A stretch of DNA of 64,000 nucleotides from Marinifilum caeruleilacunae (GCF_013141825.1 NZ_RZNH01000006.1:1-64000), one strand, 5' to 3'; counted from the first letter of the stretch, positions 24,902 through 34,447 are shown. Numbers and translations are program-made. Notes: generated by a model from the sequence alone, not told the origin.

Positions 24902-27900
24902 ATGTCGGATAGTTTTGAGAATATATCACCTGATGAATTTGAGAAACGACTGTTTGAATATCAGGAAGAAATAAATCAACTTCAGAAGCAAGTTGCCGCT
25001 TTAGATGCTGAAAATACTTTACTGGCCAAAGAGCTGAAAAATACCCGAACTCACGACGAATACGATTTACTTTTTAATACCACTGCTCAAGGTATTCTTA
25101 TTCGCAATGCACAAGGGAAAATTACCTATGCAAACCCTGCGGCCTCAAATATTTTGGGGAAATCGAGCGAAGAGTTATTGGGTGTAACAAGCTTTGAGCC
25201 CCGAATTAATAATATTTTACCCGATGGCTCGATGATGGATGCCAATGCACATCCTGCAAAGTTGGCCCTGGAAACTGGTAAAGAAATCACGAACTCCGTG
25301 CTTGGAGTATTCAACCCCATTCAGCAAGATTACATTTGGATTAGCGTAACGGCAACTCCTATGTTCGATCGGGCTTCGAATCGACCCAAGCAAGTATTTA
25401 CTGTTTTTGAAGATATTAGCCAAAGAATTGAAGCTGATAAAAAGATTAAAAGCAGTGAAGCAAAAGCCAGGGCTTTACTCGAAACAATCCCCGATGTAAT
25501 CATTCGGATTACCCGCGATGGTAAAGTTGTTGACCTACATGGTAAACCCAATGGCTTATTTCACCATCCCCAAAATGCTGAATCGGTATCCATTCGAACT
25601 CTTTTCGAAAAAGAATTAAGAGAAAAGTTCTCGATTGCCATGGAAGAGGCTTTCGATACCAGGCAGGTGCAAATATTCGATTATCGTAAAAATGTTGAAA
25701 ATAAAGGAGTCTGCTATTATGAATTCCGCATTAACTCGATAGGTGAGCGAGAAGTTACTGCCATTATTCGTGATATTACACAACAAAAGCGCTCGCAGCG
25801 CAAAGTAGTTGAGGCAACCAGGAGGTTAACCACATTAATTGGTAATTTAAAAGGAATGGCTTACCGGTGTTTGGTAGATGAATATTGGACCATGCTGTTT
25901 GTGAGCGAAGGAGTAAAAGAACTTACTGGATATACGGCTGAAGAATTAAATTACAATGCACAATTGGCATTTAACGATGTAATTCATCCTGATGATAGGG
26001 AATATGTTTCGAGAGAGGTAGATGATGCGGGGGAGAAGAATCGACGGTTTTCTTTAGAGTATAGGATACAGACAAAGGATGGCAAGTTAAAATGGGTGTT
26101 TGAACAAGGCTTAACCATTAAAGACAGGTTGGGAAGACCATTGTTTATTGAAGGCTATATCACCGATATCACCGAAAGGAAAATGGGAGAGCAGAAACTG
26201 GCTTTGAGCGAAAGTAAGTTTCGATTGCTGTTTAATTCGCTAAACGAAGCGGTATTTGTACATCCCTGGAAAGGTGAAGGTTTGCAAAATTTTATAGAGG
26301 TAAATGAAACTGCTGTTGATAGATATGGATACACGAAAGAGGAGTTCAGAAAAATTAATGCCCAGGCAATTGCCAAAAAAGGTGTGCTCACCAAGAGTAA
26401 AATAGAAGAGATTCGTGAAATTATTTCAGAATTGGGTAGCTTTTTTATGCGTACCTGGCACATTACCAAAGATGGACAAGAGTTTCCTGTCGAACTCACG
26501 GCAAACTTAATCGACCTGAATGGCGAGCAGTTTATCCAGACCGTTGTTAGAGATATCAGCAAACAGAAGAAAGCCGAAACCGAATTGGCCAGGAAAACCA
26601 GGATAGAAAAACTTTTAAGTAAGATATCGGCCGAACTGGTAAGTGCTCCTGTTGAGGCTATTGATGAGGCCATTCATTCCTCAATTGGCAAATTGGGAAG
26701 TCATACAAAAGCCGATAGGGCTTACCTGTTTTTGGTGAGTAGCAACAAATATGTCGAACGAAAATATGAATGGTTTGCAGGTGAAGAAATCATGGGCTTC
26801 GATAATCCCAAATTGATGCCTAGCGAGAGTTTTAGTTGGTGGATTGAGCGATTTAAAAAGTATAAAAATTTTGTGGTTGAGGATATCAAGAAATTGCCTA
26901 CAGTTGCTTTTGCAAATTTTGATAAAGACCCACGAGAATATGTAAAATCGATGCTTGTATTTCCACTACTAACTCAAGATAAGTTGTTGGGCTGCGTGGT
27001 GTTCGATACGGTTAATGATAACAGAAAGTGGAATAAGACAGATAAAATTCATATCAAAACTTTTGCGGATATGCTTGCTGGTGTATTGAGCAGAAAACGA
27101 TACGAGCAAGAGTTGATTTTTGCAAAGGATAAGGCCGAGGAAAGTGATCAGTTAAAATCAACCTTCCTGGCTTCCATGTCGCATGAATTGCGAACACCTT
27201 TGAATGCTATTATTGGATTTAGTACACTTTTAAAGCCCGATTCACCTGCCGAAAAAATTGAGAAATGGAATGAGATTGTAAAGTCAAGTGGGAAACATTT
27301 GCTTAAAATCATCGAATCGATTTTTGATGTGTCTTTATTGCAGGCCAAAGAGGTGAAATTAAATGTTGATCAGTTTTCTTTAAACGAGATGTTTGGCACA
27401 ATTCAACAGTATGTAAAGGCTGAGGTGAAGAAGTTTAACAAGACCGATATTGGAACCAATTATATGCCATGTGGCGATTGTGATGTTTTCATCACTTCCG
27501 ATCGTACAAAAGTGATGCAGCTTATTACCAACTTGCTGAACAATGCCATAAAGTATACAGATTCAGGACAAATCGATTATGGCTGTAAGATTCATGATAA
27601 AAGCATTGTATTTTTTGTGTCGGATACTGGAATTGGTATTTCAGATCGGTACAAGGAAGTGATATTTGATATTTTTAGACAGGTTGAAGAACCTTATTGG
27701 GGATTGCAATCGGGTGTTGGACTGGGTTTGGCCATTTGTAAGGAGATTTCGAATTTATTGGGAGGTGAACTATGGTTAGAATCAGAAAAAGGAAAGGGGT
27801 CCTGTTTCTATTTTAAATTGAATGATGTTGTTAGTATTCCTGATAAAAAAGAGTGTGATATACTAAAATCGATTGAGGTGCCAGACTTGAGTGGCAAGGA

Positions 27901-28252
27901 TATTTTAATTGTTGAGGATGTAGAGATTAACTACGATTTGCTGGAGGAGATATTGGCTCCTACAAAGGCCAAATTGCTGTGGGCTAAAAATGGAGTCGTT
28001 GCAATTGGTATGGTAAAATCGAATCCCGATTTGGATTTGGTATTGATGGATGTTAAAATTCCTCATTTGGATGGATATCATGCCACCAAAAGAATTTTAG
28101 AGCTAAAACCTGGCTTGCCTATTATTGCGCAAACCGCCTATGCTTTAAAAGGAGATAAGCAAAAAGCATTAGATTCGGGTTGTGTAGCTTATATCACCAA
28201 GCCAATAGACCGGATTAAGCTGTTTGAACTGCTTCAAGAGTATGTGAAATAA
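24902..28252 (+). CDS. hybrid sensor histidine kinase with multiple PAS domains, GAF and receiver
   Basis: A 1116-residue soluble-looking kinase without signal peptide or membrane segments. Order: coiled coil (residues 10-45), PAS (55-170), PAS (185-295), PAS/PAC (305-425, with LEYRIQTKDGKLKWVFEQG), PAS/PAC (435-550), GAF (about 570-735), HisKA with SMSHELRTPLNAI and phospho-acceptor His761, HATPase_c with LITNLLNNAIKYTDSG, DTGIGI and GVGLGLAICKEI, then a receiver with VEDVEINY, phospho-acceptor Asp1050 in LMDVKIPHLDGY and Lys in ITKPID. It probably phosphorylates its own receiver and passes the signal to an HPt or regulator elsewhere, since no partner is adjacent. Ligands of the PAS and GAF domains are unknown. 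Confidence 0.92.
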   Translation: MSDSFENISPDEFEKRLFEYQEEINQLQKQVAALDAENTLLAKELKNTRTHDEYDLLFNTTAQGILIRNAQGKITYANPAASNILGKSSEELLGVTSFEPRINNILPDGSMMDANAHPAKLALETGKEITNSVLGVFNPIQQDYIWISVTATPMFDRASNRPKQVFTVFEDISQRIEADKKIKSSEAKARALLETIPDVIIRITRDGKVVDLHGKPNGLFHHPQNAESVSIRTLFEKELREKFSIAMEEAFDTRQVQIFDYRKNVENKGVCYYEFRINSIGEREVTAIIRDITQQKRSQRKVVEATRRLTTLIGNLKGMAYRCLVDEYWTMLFVSEGVKELTGYTAEELNYNAQLAFNDVIHPDDREYVSREVDDAGEKNRRFSLEYRIQTKDGKLKWVFEQGLTIKDRLGRPLFIEGYITDITERKMGEQKLALSESKFRLLFNSLNEAVFVHPWKGEGLQNFIEVNETAVDRYGYTKEEFRKINAQAIAKKGVLTKSKIEEIREIISELGSFFMRTWHITKDGQEFPVELTANLIDLNGEQFIQTVVRDISKQKKAETELARKTRIEKLLSKISAELVSAPVEAIDEAIHSSIGKLGSHTKADRAYLFLVSSNKYVERKYEWFAGEEIMGFDNPKLMPSESFSWWIERFKKYKNFVVEDIKKLPTVAFANFDKDPREYVKSMLVFPLLTQDKLLGCVVFDTVNDNRKWNKTDKIHIKTFADMLAGVLSRKRYEQELIFAKDKAEESDQLKSTFLASMSHELRTPLNAIIGFSTLLKPDSPAEKIEKWNEIVKSSGKHLLKIIESIFDVSLLQAKEVKLNVDQFSLNEMFGTIQQYVKAEVKKFNKTDIGTNYMPCGDCDVFITSDRTKVMQLITNLLNNAIKYTDSGQIDYGCKIHDKSIVFFVSDTGIGISDRYKEVIFDIFRQVEEPYWGLQSGVGLGLAICKEISNLLGGELWLESEKGKGSCFYFKLNDVVSIPDKKECDILKSIEVPDLSGKDILIVEDVEINYDLLEEILAPTKAKLLWAKNGVVAIGMVKSNPDLDLVLMDVKIPHLDGYHATKRILELKPGLPIIAQTAYALKGDKQKALDSGCVAYITKPIDRIKLFELLQEYVK

Positions 28253-28281
28253 AAAAGTCGACTCCTGCACTCAATTTTTGT

Positions 28282-28342
28282 TGTAAAATCAAGTTATTGT
28301 TTAGTGTGTTGTGGGTTTGTGGCGAGTTTAACTTGCAGATAT
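28282..28342. repeat. hairpin element, copy 2
   Basis: AGTGTGTTGTG at 28303-28313, then GGTTTGT, followed eight bases on by GCGAGT-TTA-ACTTGC (28322-28336) and GAT. The layout is that of the element at 24115-24175, with different stem sequence but kept pairing (one G-T). Confidence 0.5.
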
Positions 28343-28455
28343 AAAGGTGGTAAGAGGGTGTTGGGTGAGTGTTTGTGAAAGGACTGTCCCGGTGTAAGAT
28401 TTTTATTATTCAATTATTTTTGTCAGCTTTGCTCCACACATTAAAAAGACTTGCC

Positions 28456-29379
28456 GTGAATATATCTACTTTACTATTTGGTATTCTTATCCTATTTGTG
28501 ACTTCATGTAGTACTGGATCGGATAAAAAGCAAACAGAACAGGAGCAAAGCGAAATCAATGAAAAAATGCTTGTTTATGAACCAATTTTGGTGTCAGATA
28601 GTTTGCCGGTAGTTGTAGATGAACAATCGGGAATGATTTGGCATGATAGTTTAATCTGGGTAAATAACGATAGTGGTGGAGCAGCGGCATTGTATGCATA
28701 CAATTTACAAGGAAGTTTGAAGAAAACTTTGCAAGTAAAAAATGTGTCGAATTTGGACTGGGAAGCTTTGGCCGAGGATGATCAGTATTTCTATATTGGC
28801 GATTTTGGAAATAATTATGGAACGAGACGTAATCTTAAATTATATCGTGTCGATAAATCCAAAATTGATAAGAATGATAAAATTGAAACAGAAGCTGAAG
28901 AAATTGGTTTCGAATGGGCCGATCAGAAGGTTTTTATATCGCTAAAGCATCACCATAATTACGATTGCGAAGCATTTTTCTCATCGGGAGATTCGCTCTA
29001 CTTTTTCACAAAAAACTGGGCAAATTTAAAGACCAGGATGTATTCAATGCCAAAGACTTTGGAGCAGCATAAATTACAACCAAAAGCAGAATTCGATGCC
29101 GATTTATTGGTAACAGGTGCCGATATTAACACCACCGGTGATGTTGTTGCTTTGGTGGGCTATAAAGATTTCAGAACCTATTTGATTTTATTATATGATT
29201 TTGAAGCTACTGATTTTTTAGGAGGTAAAAGTGTGAAGCTCGATTTGGAAGTTTTAGGCAGTGCGCAAACCGAAGGGGTGCTTTTTACCGATAATGATGA
29301 ATTGTATATCAACACAGAAGCAACAAAACAAAAGCAGGCCATTTATAAAATTGACTGGAAACAATTCATTAGCAATTAG
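28456..29379 (+). CDS. lipoprotein, probable beta-propeller, unknown function
   Basis: About 307 residues from GTG 28456, which gives a clean lipoprotein signal (MNISTLLFGILILFVTSCSTGS, Cys18). A frame open from GTG 28369 would add 29 residues and bury the signal. The mature protein has repeated strand-turn patterns (SGMIWHDSLIWVNNDSGG, YFYIGDFGNNYG, DSLYFFTKNWAN, TTGDVVALVGYKD, TEGVLFTDNDELYI) that suggest a propeller fold of the kind seen in esterase-like phytase and SdiA-regulated proteins. I do not recognise the exact family. It is convergent with the 5'-nucleotidase gene 28 bases away, with no clear terminator between. Confidence 0.7.
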   Translation: MNISTLLFGILILFVTSCSTGSDKKQTEQEQSEINEKMLVYEPILVSDSLPVVVDEQSGMIWHDSLIWVNNDSGGAAALYAYNLQGSLKKTLQVKNVSNLDWEALAEDDQYFYIGDFGNNYGTRRNLKLYRVDKSKIDKNDKIETEAEEIGFEWADQKVFISLKHHHNYDCEAFFSSGDSLYFFTKNWANLKTRMYSMPKTLEQHKLQPKAEFDADLLVTGADINTTGDVVALVGYKDFRTYLILLYDFEATDFLGGKSVKLDLEVLGSAQTEGVLFTDNDELYINTEATKQKQAIYKIDWKQFISN

Positions 29380-29407
29380 TCTTGTTTCCAATCAAATATT
29401 CTATTCC

Positions 29408-30853
29408 TTATTTCATGCGGAAATACCTTTCAGCATTAGGGTAGTCAACAGGCGAGTTGTTATTTCTTAGGTATTCGATTATCGTTTCAGCATCGGTTAG
29501 TTCCTGAACTGTTCCTGTTTCAGGGAAATATGTATCATGAACTGCCGGAATATAATCGTTTAAGCCTACGCGTAATATTTGCTCATCTTCCAGGTGTTTG
29601 CCATCAACATCTTTAATAATTACATCCTGGCCGTTCTGACTAAGCTCTACACCCGAATAATAAAATCCGGCACCAGATTCTTTTAGAAACTTTTTGATAT
29701 CAAGAACCGACATTTCATAAATAACTGTTCCATTGTTGAAAGGCGAAATTTCATAGATTTCTCGTGTGGTAATGTCTCCCTGGTTTAGCGAAGATCTTAC
29801 TCCTCCTGTGTTCTGAAAGCTCAAATCTACCTGTAAACTATTGCGTAAGGCATCGGTGTAAAAACATCCAACCTGGCTTCTTCCATGGTTTCTGTTCGAA
29901 TAGCCAATAACTTCTGTTAGATAGTCCTGGTTATTGTAATCTGCAATTAGGTTTTTTATCTCAGTATCTTCTATGGCGTAATTATTCAGGTCAATCAATT
30001 CAAAGCTAAATTCTTCAATCTTTTTGTTTGTAACCACCAGGTTTATTTTGCCAAGGTAATTTAAGTAACCACCCGATTGTACAATATGAACTCCATTTTC
30101 TACTGTATTTACTTTTTGATGAGAATGACCACCAATAATCAGATCAAAAAAGGGAAACTGATTGGCCAACTGAATGTCTCCAAGAACCTGATCGTTGCCA
30201 TTCATTCCTAAATGACTTAGGCAAATGTATAGGTCGGCATCCTCCTCAGATTTGAGATCTGAGTACAGCGCAACAACATCCTGTGGTTTTTGAAATGTGA
30301 TTTCTTTCACCCTCCATGGATGTGTAGAAGGAATGATAGCATCATCCTTTCCATTGGTTTCCACAAGCCCTAAAAATGTAAGTTTGATATCGTCCTTTGT
30401 GATTGTCTTGTATTCCAAAGGTTGTGGCAGTGGGCTGTTTTCCGTATTTACATTGGCGCAGATCCAATCAAATTCAGATTGAGTGAATCGGTTTTTTAAA
30501 TTTTCCAGGCCATAGTCGAATTCATGATTCCCCAGAACAGCAATATCGAATCCGCTTTTGTTCATTAAATCCACCATAGGATATCCCTTTTCGGGATGAT
30601 TATCAACAACAGGATTGCCCGAAAACAGGTCGCCTGCGCTTACAACAACTACCTGATGTTCTTCTCTTTCCTTATCAACAATGTATTTTAGCTTGGCAAA
30701 ATTATCGATCTGTCCGTGTACATCATTCACACAAAAGATACTAATCTCTTTTGGAGTGTTATCAATCGGTTGCTTTTCTTCAGGTGTATTGCTGTCGGAG
30801 CAGGATGTAAAAATAAATGCAAAAAGTAGTAGGTAGTATAAGAATTGCTTCAT
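29408..30853 (-). CDS. UshA-like 5'-nucleotidase / UDP-sugar hydrolase lipoprotein
   Basis: A 481-residue surface or periplasmic metallophosphoesterase. The N terminus has a lipobox (FAFIFTSC, Cys18). Metal-binding motifs run in order: VNDVHGQIDN, SAGDLFSG, GNHEFDYG, and GGHSH. The C-terminal 5_nucleotid_C domain has NTGGVRSSLNQGDIT and the stacking region SPFNNGTV. These enzymes release phosphate from nucleotides or sugar nucleotides, feeding nucleoside uptake. Length is slightly below E. coli UshA. The gene is transcribed away from queE, with 219 bases between. Confidence 0.9.
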   Translation of the reverse strand: MKQFLYYLLLFAFIFTSCSDSNTPEEKQPIDNTPKEISIFCVNDVHGQIDNFAKLKYIVDKEREEHQVVVVSAGDLFSGNPVVDNHPEKGYPMVDLMNKSGFDIAVLGNHEFDYGLENLKNRFTQSEFDWICANVNTENSPLPQPLEYKTITKDDIKLTFLGLVETNGKDDAIIPSTHPWRVKEITFQKPQDVVALYSDLKSEEDADLYICLSHLGMNGNDQVLGDIQLANQFPFFDLIIGGHSHQKVNTVENGVHIVQSGGYLNYLGKINLVVTNKKIEEFSFELIDLNNYAIEDTEIKNLIADYNNQDYLTEVIGYSNRNHGRSQVGCFYTDALRNSLQVDLSFQNTGGVRSSLNQGDITTREIYEISPFNNGTVIYEMSVLDIKKFLKESGAGFYYSGVELSQNGQDVIIKDVDGKHLEDEQILRVGLNDYIPAVHDTYFPETGTVQELTDAETIIEYLRNNNSPVDYPNAERYFRMK

Positions 30854-30984
30854 GATGTGATTTAGTTAATTTGTGTGTGAAATTATAAAAAATATTTTCT
30901 GTACATAACAATTATTGGACCTAAAGTTGTGAGCTAAAATGCTGCCATAAGGCGATGATGTAATAAAGAATCTCATGCTTTGAT

Positions 30985-31014
30985 TTTGAAATCCTTAAAA
31001 AGCTTGTAATTTTG
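30985..31014 (+). promoter_or_regulatory. Bacteroidota-type promoter of queE
   Basis: TTTG at 30985-30988 and, 18 bases on, TAATTTTG at 31007-31014, an exact TAnnTTTG match. The spacing fits the Bacteroidota -33/-7 consensus and predicts a leader of about 50 bases before the TTG start at 31073. Confidence 0.7.
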
Positions 31015-31072
31015 CAAACCGTTTACTGAACAACCTAGATATTCGGATTGTATCATTGTAAATAAGAAAGAT

Positions 31073-31708
31073 TTGAAAGACAAGTACAAAGAAATATTTG
31101 ATAAAGGAACCGATTTGCCATTGGTTGAGGATTTCTATACCATTCAGGGTGAAGGGTATCATACGGGAAAACCTGCCTATTTTATCCGTATTGGCGGATG
31201 TGATATTGGTTGCCGCTGGTGCGATAGTAAAATTTCATGGAATCCGGCTGAACACCGTTTGATTTCGGTTGAAGAAGTGGTTCGAAAAGCGGTTGAATCG
31301 CCAGCCAAATCGGTTGTAGTTACAGGTGGTGAGCCATCTTTATATAATCTGGAGCCTTTGTGTACAGAGCTTAAAAAGCACAATATCGAGAACTTCCTGG
31401 AAACTTCGGGAGCATACAAAATTAGTGGTGAGTGGGATTGGATTTGTTTATCGCCAAAGCGAAATAAACTGCCGGTGCCATCTTCCTATCAGAAAGCCAA
31501 TGAGCTTAAGGTGATTATTTACGATTTGGAAAAGGATTTTGAGTGGGCTGAAGAATTATCAAAGAATGTAGGTGAAGATTGCTTGTTGTACTTGCAATCG
31601 GAGTGGAGTCAGTATGTACACAATGTAAAACCAATTGTTGAGTATGTAAAGAATAATCCGAAATGGAATATTTCATTGCAATCGCATAAGTTTATGAGGA
31701 TACCATAG
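31073..31708 (+). CDS. queE: 7-carboxy-7-deazaguanine synthase QueE
   Basis: A radical-SAM enzyme that contracts 6-carboxy-tetrahydropterin to 7-carboxy-7-deazaguanine on the way to queuosine. The 211-residue protein starts at TTG. Hallmarks: FYTIQGEGYHTGKPAYFIR, the 4Fe-4S motif GGCDIGCRWCDS (CX3CX2C), TGGEPSLYNL and LSPKRNKLPVP. No other queuosine gene is near, so QueD and QueC are elsewhere. The reading frame is preceded by a good promoter; no preQ1 riboswitch motif was recognised in the leader. Confidence 0.93.
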   Translation: MKDKYKEIFDKGTDLPLVEDFYTIQGEGYHTGKPAYFIRIGGCDIGCRWCDSKISWNPAEHRLISVEEVVRKAVESPAKSVVVTGGEPSLYNLEPLCTELKKHNIENFLETSGAYKISGEWDWICLSPKRNKLPVPSSYQKANELKVIIYDLEKDFEWAEELSKNVGEDCLLYLQSEWSQYVHNVKPIVEYVKNNPKWNISLQSHKFMRIP

Positions 31709-31727
31709 TGTTTGGTTTATAATATAA

Positions 31728-31758
31728 AAGAAGGGCATTCAAATTGAATGCCCTTCTT
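31728..31758. terminator. strong hairpin between queE and the porin gene
   Basis: AAGAAGGGCATTC (31728-31740) pairs with GAATGCCCTTCTT (31746-31758) around AAATT. The T tract is better on the minus strand, so it probably ends the porin gene and also queE. Confidence 0.8.
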
Positions 31759-31795
31759 GCCTAAACTAATAAACCAATTGTAGAAACTATTGCGA

Positions 31796-32545
31796 TTAAA
31801 ATGAAACTCCAAAAACAAGGAATAGGTTTTCTGCCATTGGGTTAGCGATAAGAGATGCAGAAAGAGGAAGTGAAAACTTTTCGGTAATGGCCACTTCTTT
31901 AGATGCAGTGAAACCCAGGTTCACAAAGCCGGCCGTATCGCCGTAAAAGCCCGATTCACCTTTTTCTTCATCAGCATCAACAGGAGTAAAACCTGCAAAT
32001 ACATCAATATCAATTTCCTTATAAGAGAAACTGTGTCCCAACTCTATGTATAAAGAGTATTGCTGATCTCCCTTATTATCCTGATCGGCTCCCCAAAAGT
32101 TCATTGCAGCCATAATGCTTATGGGAAATCCTTCCGAACCATTAAATGCAAGAGTTCCTTCCAGTATATGACCGGTTGATTTTTTCTTGTAGTCAAAATA
32201 GCTGTTCTTTGCAGCAATGTCATCAGTCGGGAAAAAGTAATCGGTAAGCGTAGCTGTAAAAAGATCATCGGCAAAAGTGTAAGAGAGGTAAATGTCGGCT
32301 TCAGCCCCATCATTATCACCATTATAAGCGTAAGAACCCCATGCACCAATGGCGAATCCTCCTTTGCTGTATTCAATACCCGGTTGAATTACTGGCCCGG
32401 TAGAGAATTGTGTTCCTCTCCAAACATATCGACTCATCAAATCTGCTCCAAATGAAAGCTCACCTTTTGTTTCCTGAGCCGATACTTGTCCGAAGAATAA
32501 AATCATTCCAATAAAAAATGTGTAAAACTTTTTAGTCTTTAGCAT
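31796..32545 (-). CDS. TorF-family putative porin
   Basis: A 249-residue outer-membrane protein with a signal peptide ending in VSAQ (about residue 24). The mature start ELSFGADLMSRYVWRGTQFS is the hallmark of the TorF/Gcw_chp porin family, followed by amphipathic strands (GFAIGAWGSYAYNG, ADIYLSYTFAD, NLGFTASKEV) and a C-terminal VFGVSF ending in Phe. It probably forms a small beta barrel; the substrate is unknown. The leader region on its 5' side contains a strong inverted repeat and phased GGGGTA repeats, which could control this gene or the divergent rubrerythrin gene. Confidence 0.85.
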   Translation of the reverse strand: MLKTKKFYTFFIGMILFFGQVSAQETKGELSFGADLMSRYVWRGTQFSTGPVIQPGIEYSKGGFAIGAWGSYAYNGDNDGAEADIYLSYTFADDLFTATLTDYFFPTDDIAAKNSYFDYKKKSTGHILEGTLAFNGSEGFPISIMAAMNFWGADQDNKGDQQYSLYIELGHSFSYKEIDIDVFAGFTPVDADEEKGESGFYGDTAGFVNLGFTASKEVAITEKFSLPLSASLIANPMAENLFLVFGVSF

Positions 32546-32624
32546 ACTAATAGATTTTAGGATTAATAATTAAGGTTAATAGTTATATCTATACTGTTTT
32601 AATTGTGGTTTTTTCTTAATAGAA

Positions 32625-32656
32625 ACACCTACCCCATTTTGAAGGGGGGTAGGTGT
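32625..32656. repeat. 11-bp inverted repeat
   Basis: ACACCTACCCC (32625-32635) and GGGGTAGGTGT (32646-32656) form a perfect stem with a ten-base loop, about 80 bases upstream of the porin start codon. No T tract follows on either strand, so it looks like an operator or leader structure rather than a terminator. Confidence 0.7.
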
Positions 32657-32855
32657 GGTAATTAATCAACTAATTTCTATTCTAACCCATTTATGAGAGG
32701 GGTATGTTTTCAAAAGTATGAAAAAATAAAAACAAGAACCAAAAAATAAGGGGGTAATTGCTTCGAAAAGTGATATTTTTTAACGCAAAGGTTTTAAAAA
32801 TAGGGGGTATGCTTTTAAAAAGTGATTTTCTATAAAATGAGGTGTTGTTTTTCTG
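32646..32855 (+). repeat. four GGGGTA repeats phased at 52-53 bp
   Basis: GGGGTA begins at 32646, 32699, 32751 and 32804, intervals of 53, 52 and 53 bases, close to five helical turns. Copies 2-4 share more: GGGGTA, then a TTT-containing stretch, AAAAGT, and a following T/A-rich part. The region lies in the 547-base gap between the divergent porin and rubrerythrin genes, which holds no open frame that looks real. Confidence 0.65.
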
Positions 32856-33092
32856 TAGAATTGGCTTAAATCAAGTTATCATTAGAAATGATTTAGATGA
32901 GAAGATATCGTAATTTATTTTTTTGCCTGATTATATCATGGTATTTTGAGATGCTGTTTGCACATAATAAAATACTGAAATGTATACTATTTATTGAATA
33001 TAAATAATGAAATGCTTTGTAGATTTTGTTTTATGGGAATTGAAAAATCTTGATATTTGAATATCAAAATTACAAATCAATAAATTATAACT

Positions 33093-33665
33093 ATGAGCAT
33101 AAAAGGCACACAAACAGAAAAGAATTTGCTTAAGGCATTTGCCGGTGAATCGCAAGCAAGAGCCAGATATACATATTTTGCAAAACAGGCTAAAAAAGAA
33201 GGTTACGAGCAAATTGCTGCTTTATTTGTAGAAACTGCCGAACAGGAAATGCAACATGCCAAACGTTTCTTTAGTTTTTTAGAAGGTGGTGATGTTGAAA
33301 TTACCGCAGCATATCCTGCAGGTAAGGTAGGTACTACGGCAGAGAACTTGAAAGCAGCTGCATGTGGTGAAAACGAAGAGTATACTGAATTGTATCCTGA
33401 ATTTGCAAGAATTGCAGAAGAGGAAGGCTTTAAAAAAGTTGCTACAGCCTTTAAGTTAATTGCTAAAGTAGAGCAAATGCACGAGGAGAGATACCTTAAA
33501 TTGTTAGAAAACATCGAAAAAGAAAAGGTATTTGAATCGGAGGAAGAAGAAGAGTGGTATTGCCGCAAATGTGGATACGTTCACAAAGGGGGTAAAGCAC
33601 CGAAAAATTGTCCTGCCTGCGAGCACCCTCAAGCATACTTTGAGAAGAAAGCTAAAAACTATTAA
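33093..33665 (+). CDS. rubrerythrin
   Basis: A 190-residue peroxide-scavenging protein of anaerobes. Residues 1-140 are a ferritin-like four-helix bundle with the di-iron ligands in FAGESQARARYTYF, EQEMQHAKRF, and KVEQMHEERY. Residues about 150-185 form a rubredoxin-like Fe(SCys)4 site: WYCRKCGYVHKG and KNCPACEHPQAYF. It reduces H2O2 with electrons from NADH via a redox partner. The gene is alone with a strong bidirectional terminator, and is preceded by a long intergenic region with phased repeats that may be its control region. Confidence 0.95.
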   Translation: MSIKGTQTEKNLLKAFAGESQARARYTYFAKQAKKEGYEQIAALFVETAEQEMQHAKRFFSFLEGGDVEITAAYPAGKVGTTAENLKAAACGENEEYTELYPEFARIAEEEGFKKVATAFKLIAKVEQMHEERYLKLLENIEKEKVFESEEEEEWYCRKCGYVHKGGKAPKNCPACEHPQAYFEKKAKNY

Positions 33666-33670
33666 TATTA

Positions 33671-33700
33671 AAAAAAGGCTCCATTTGGAGCCTTTTTTTT
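33671..33700. terminator. bidirectional terminator, rubrerythrin/trmD
   Basis: AAAAAAGGCTCC (33671-33682) pairs with GGAGCCTTTTTT (33687-33698) around ATTT, with T/A runs on both sides. It serves the convergent rubrerythrin and trmD genes. Confidence 0.93.
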
Positions 33701-34377
33701 TATTCATCCAATAAATCAGGACGTAATTTTTTAGTTCTCAAATAAGCTTGCTCTTCCTGCCATTTTTCAATCTTCTTATGATCTCCCGAAAGAAGAATTT
33801 CAGGTACCTTCCAGCCTCGGAATTCTGCGGGTCTGGTATAAATTGGTGGAGACAATAAATTGTCCTGGAATGAATCTGTAAGTGCCGAAGTTTCATCGTT
33901 CATTGCGCCAGGTATCAAACGAACTACACTATCTGTAATTACAGCGGCTGCCAATTCTCCTCCTGTAAGAACAAAATCGCCTATCGAGATCTCCTTAGTG
34001 ATAAAATGATCTCTGATTCTTTGATCAATTCCTTTGTAGTGACCACATAGAATAATAATGTTTTCCTTAAGAGAAAGCATATTGGCAGTTTTTTGATCGT
34101 ACTGATCACCATCTGGCGAAGTGAAAATGATTTCATCGTACTCGCGTTGATCGGTTAAATGTTCAATGGCCTTAACAACAGGTTCCAACCTCATTACCAT
34201 TCCTGCTCCTCCGCTAAATGCGTAATCGTCAACCTTATTGTGCTTATCCTCCGAAAAGTCGCGAATGTTGTGGATGTGTATTTCAACTACACCTTTGTCT
34301 TTTGCTCGTTGAATGATGGAGTGGTTCAGTGGACTTTCCATCAATTCAGGAACAACAGTTAATATATCGATTCTCAT
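33700..34377 (-). CDS. trmD: tRNA (guanine-37-N1)-methyltransferase TrmD
   Basis: A SPOUT-fold methyltransferase that makes m1G37 and prevents frameshifting. The 225-residue length is normal. Motifs: [11 protein letters not shown] at the N terminus, [14 protein letters not shown], and the knotted SAM site [25 protein letters not shown], followed by RLIPGAMND. In many bacteria trmD lies with rpsP, rimM and rplS; here it is alone. The stop codon overlaps the terminator arm. Confidence 0.95.
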   Translation of the reverse strand: MRIDILTVVPELMESPLNHSIIQRAKDKGVVEIHIHNIRDFSEDKHNKVDDYAFSGGAGMVMRLEPVVKAIEHLTDQREYDEIIFTSPDGDQYDQKTANMLSLKENIIILCGHYKGIDQRIRDHFITKEISIGDFVLTGGELAAAVITDSVVRLIPGAMNDETSALTDSFQDNLLSPPIYTRPAEFRGWKVPEILLSGDHKKIEKWQEEQAYLRTKKLRPDLLDE

Positions 34378-34447
34378 GAATTCTAAATTTTGTGTAAAAG
34401 TATATATCCCGAATTAGTGATGCAAGTAAAACAAATATCAAGTCATT

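Noticed and set aside
32646-32855. CRISPR array
   Set aside because: The repeated unit is short and degenerate, the spacing is helical, the intervening DNA is similar between copies, and no cas gene is near.
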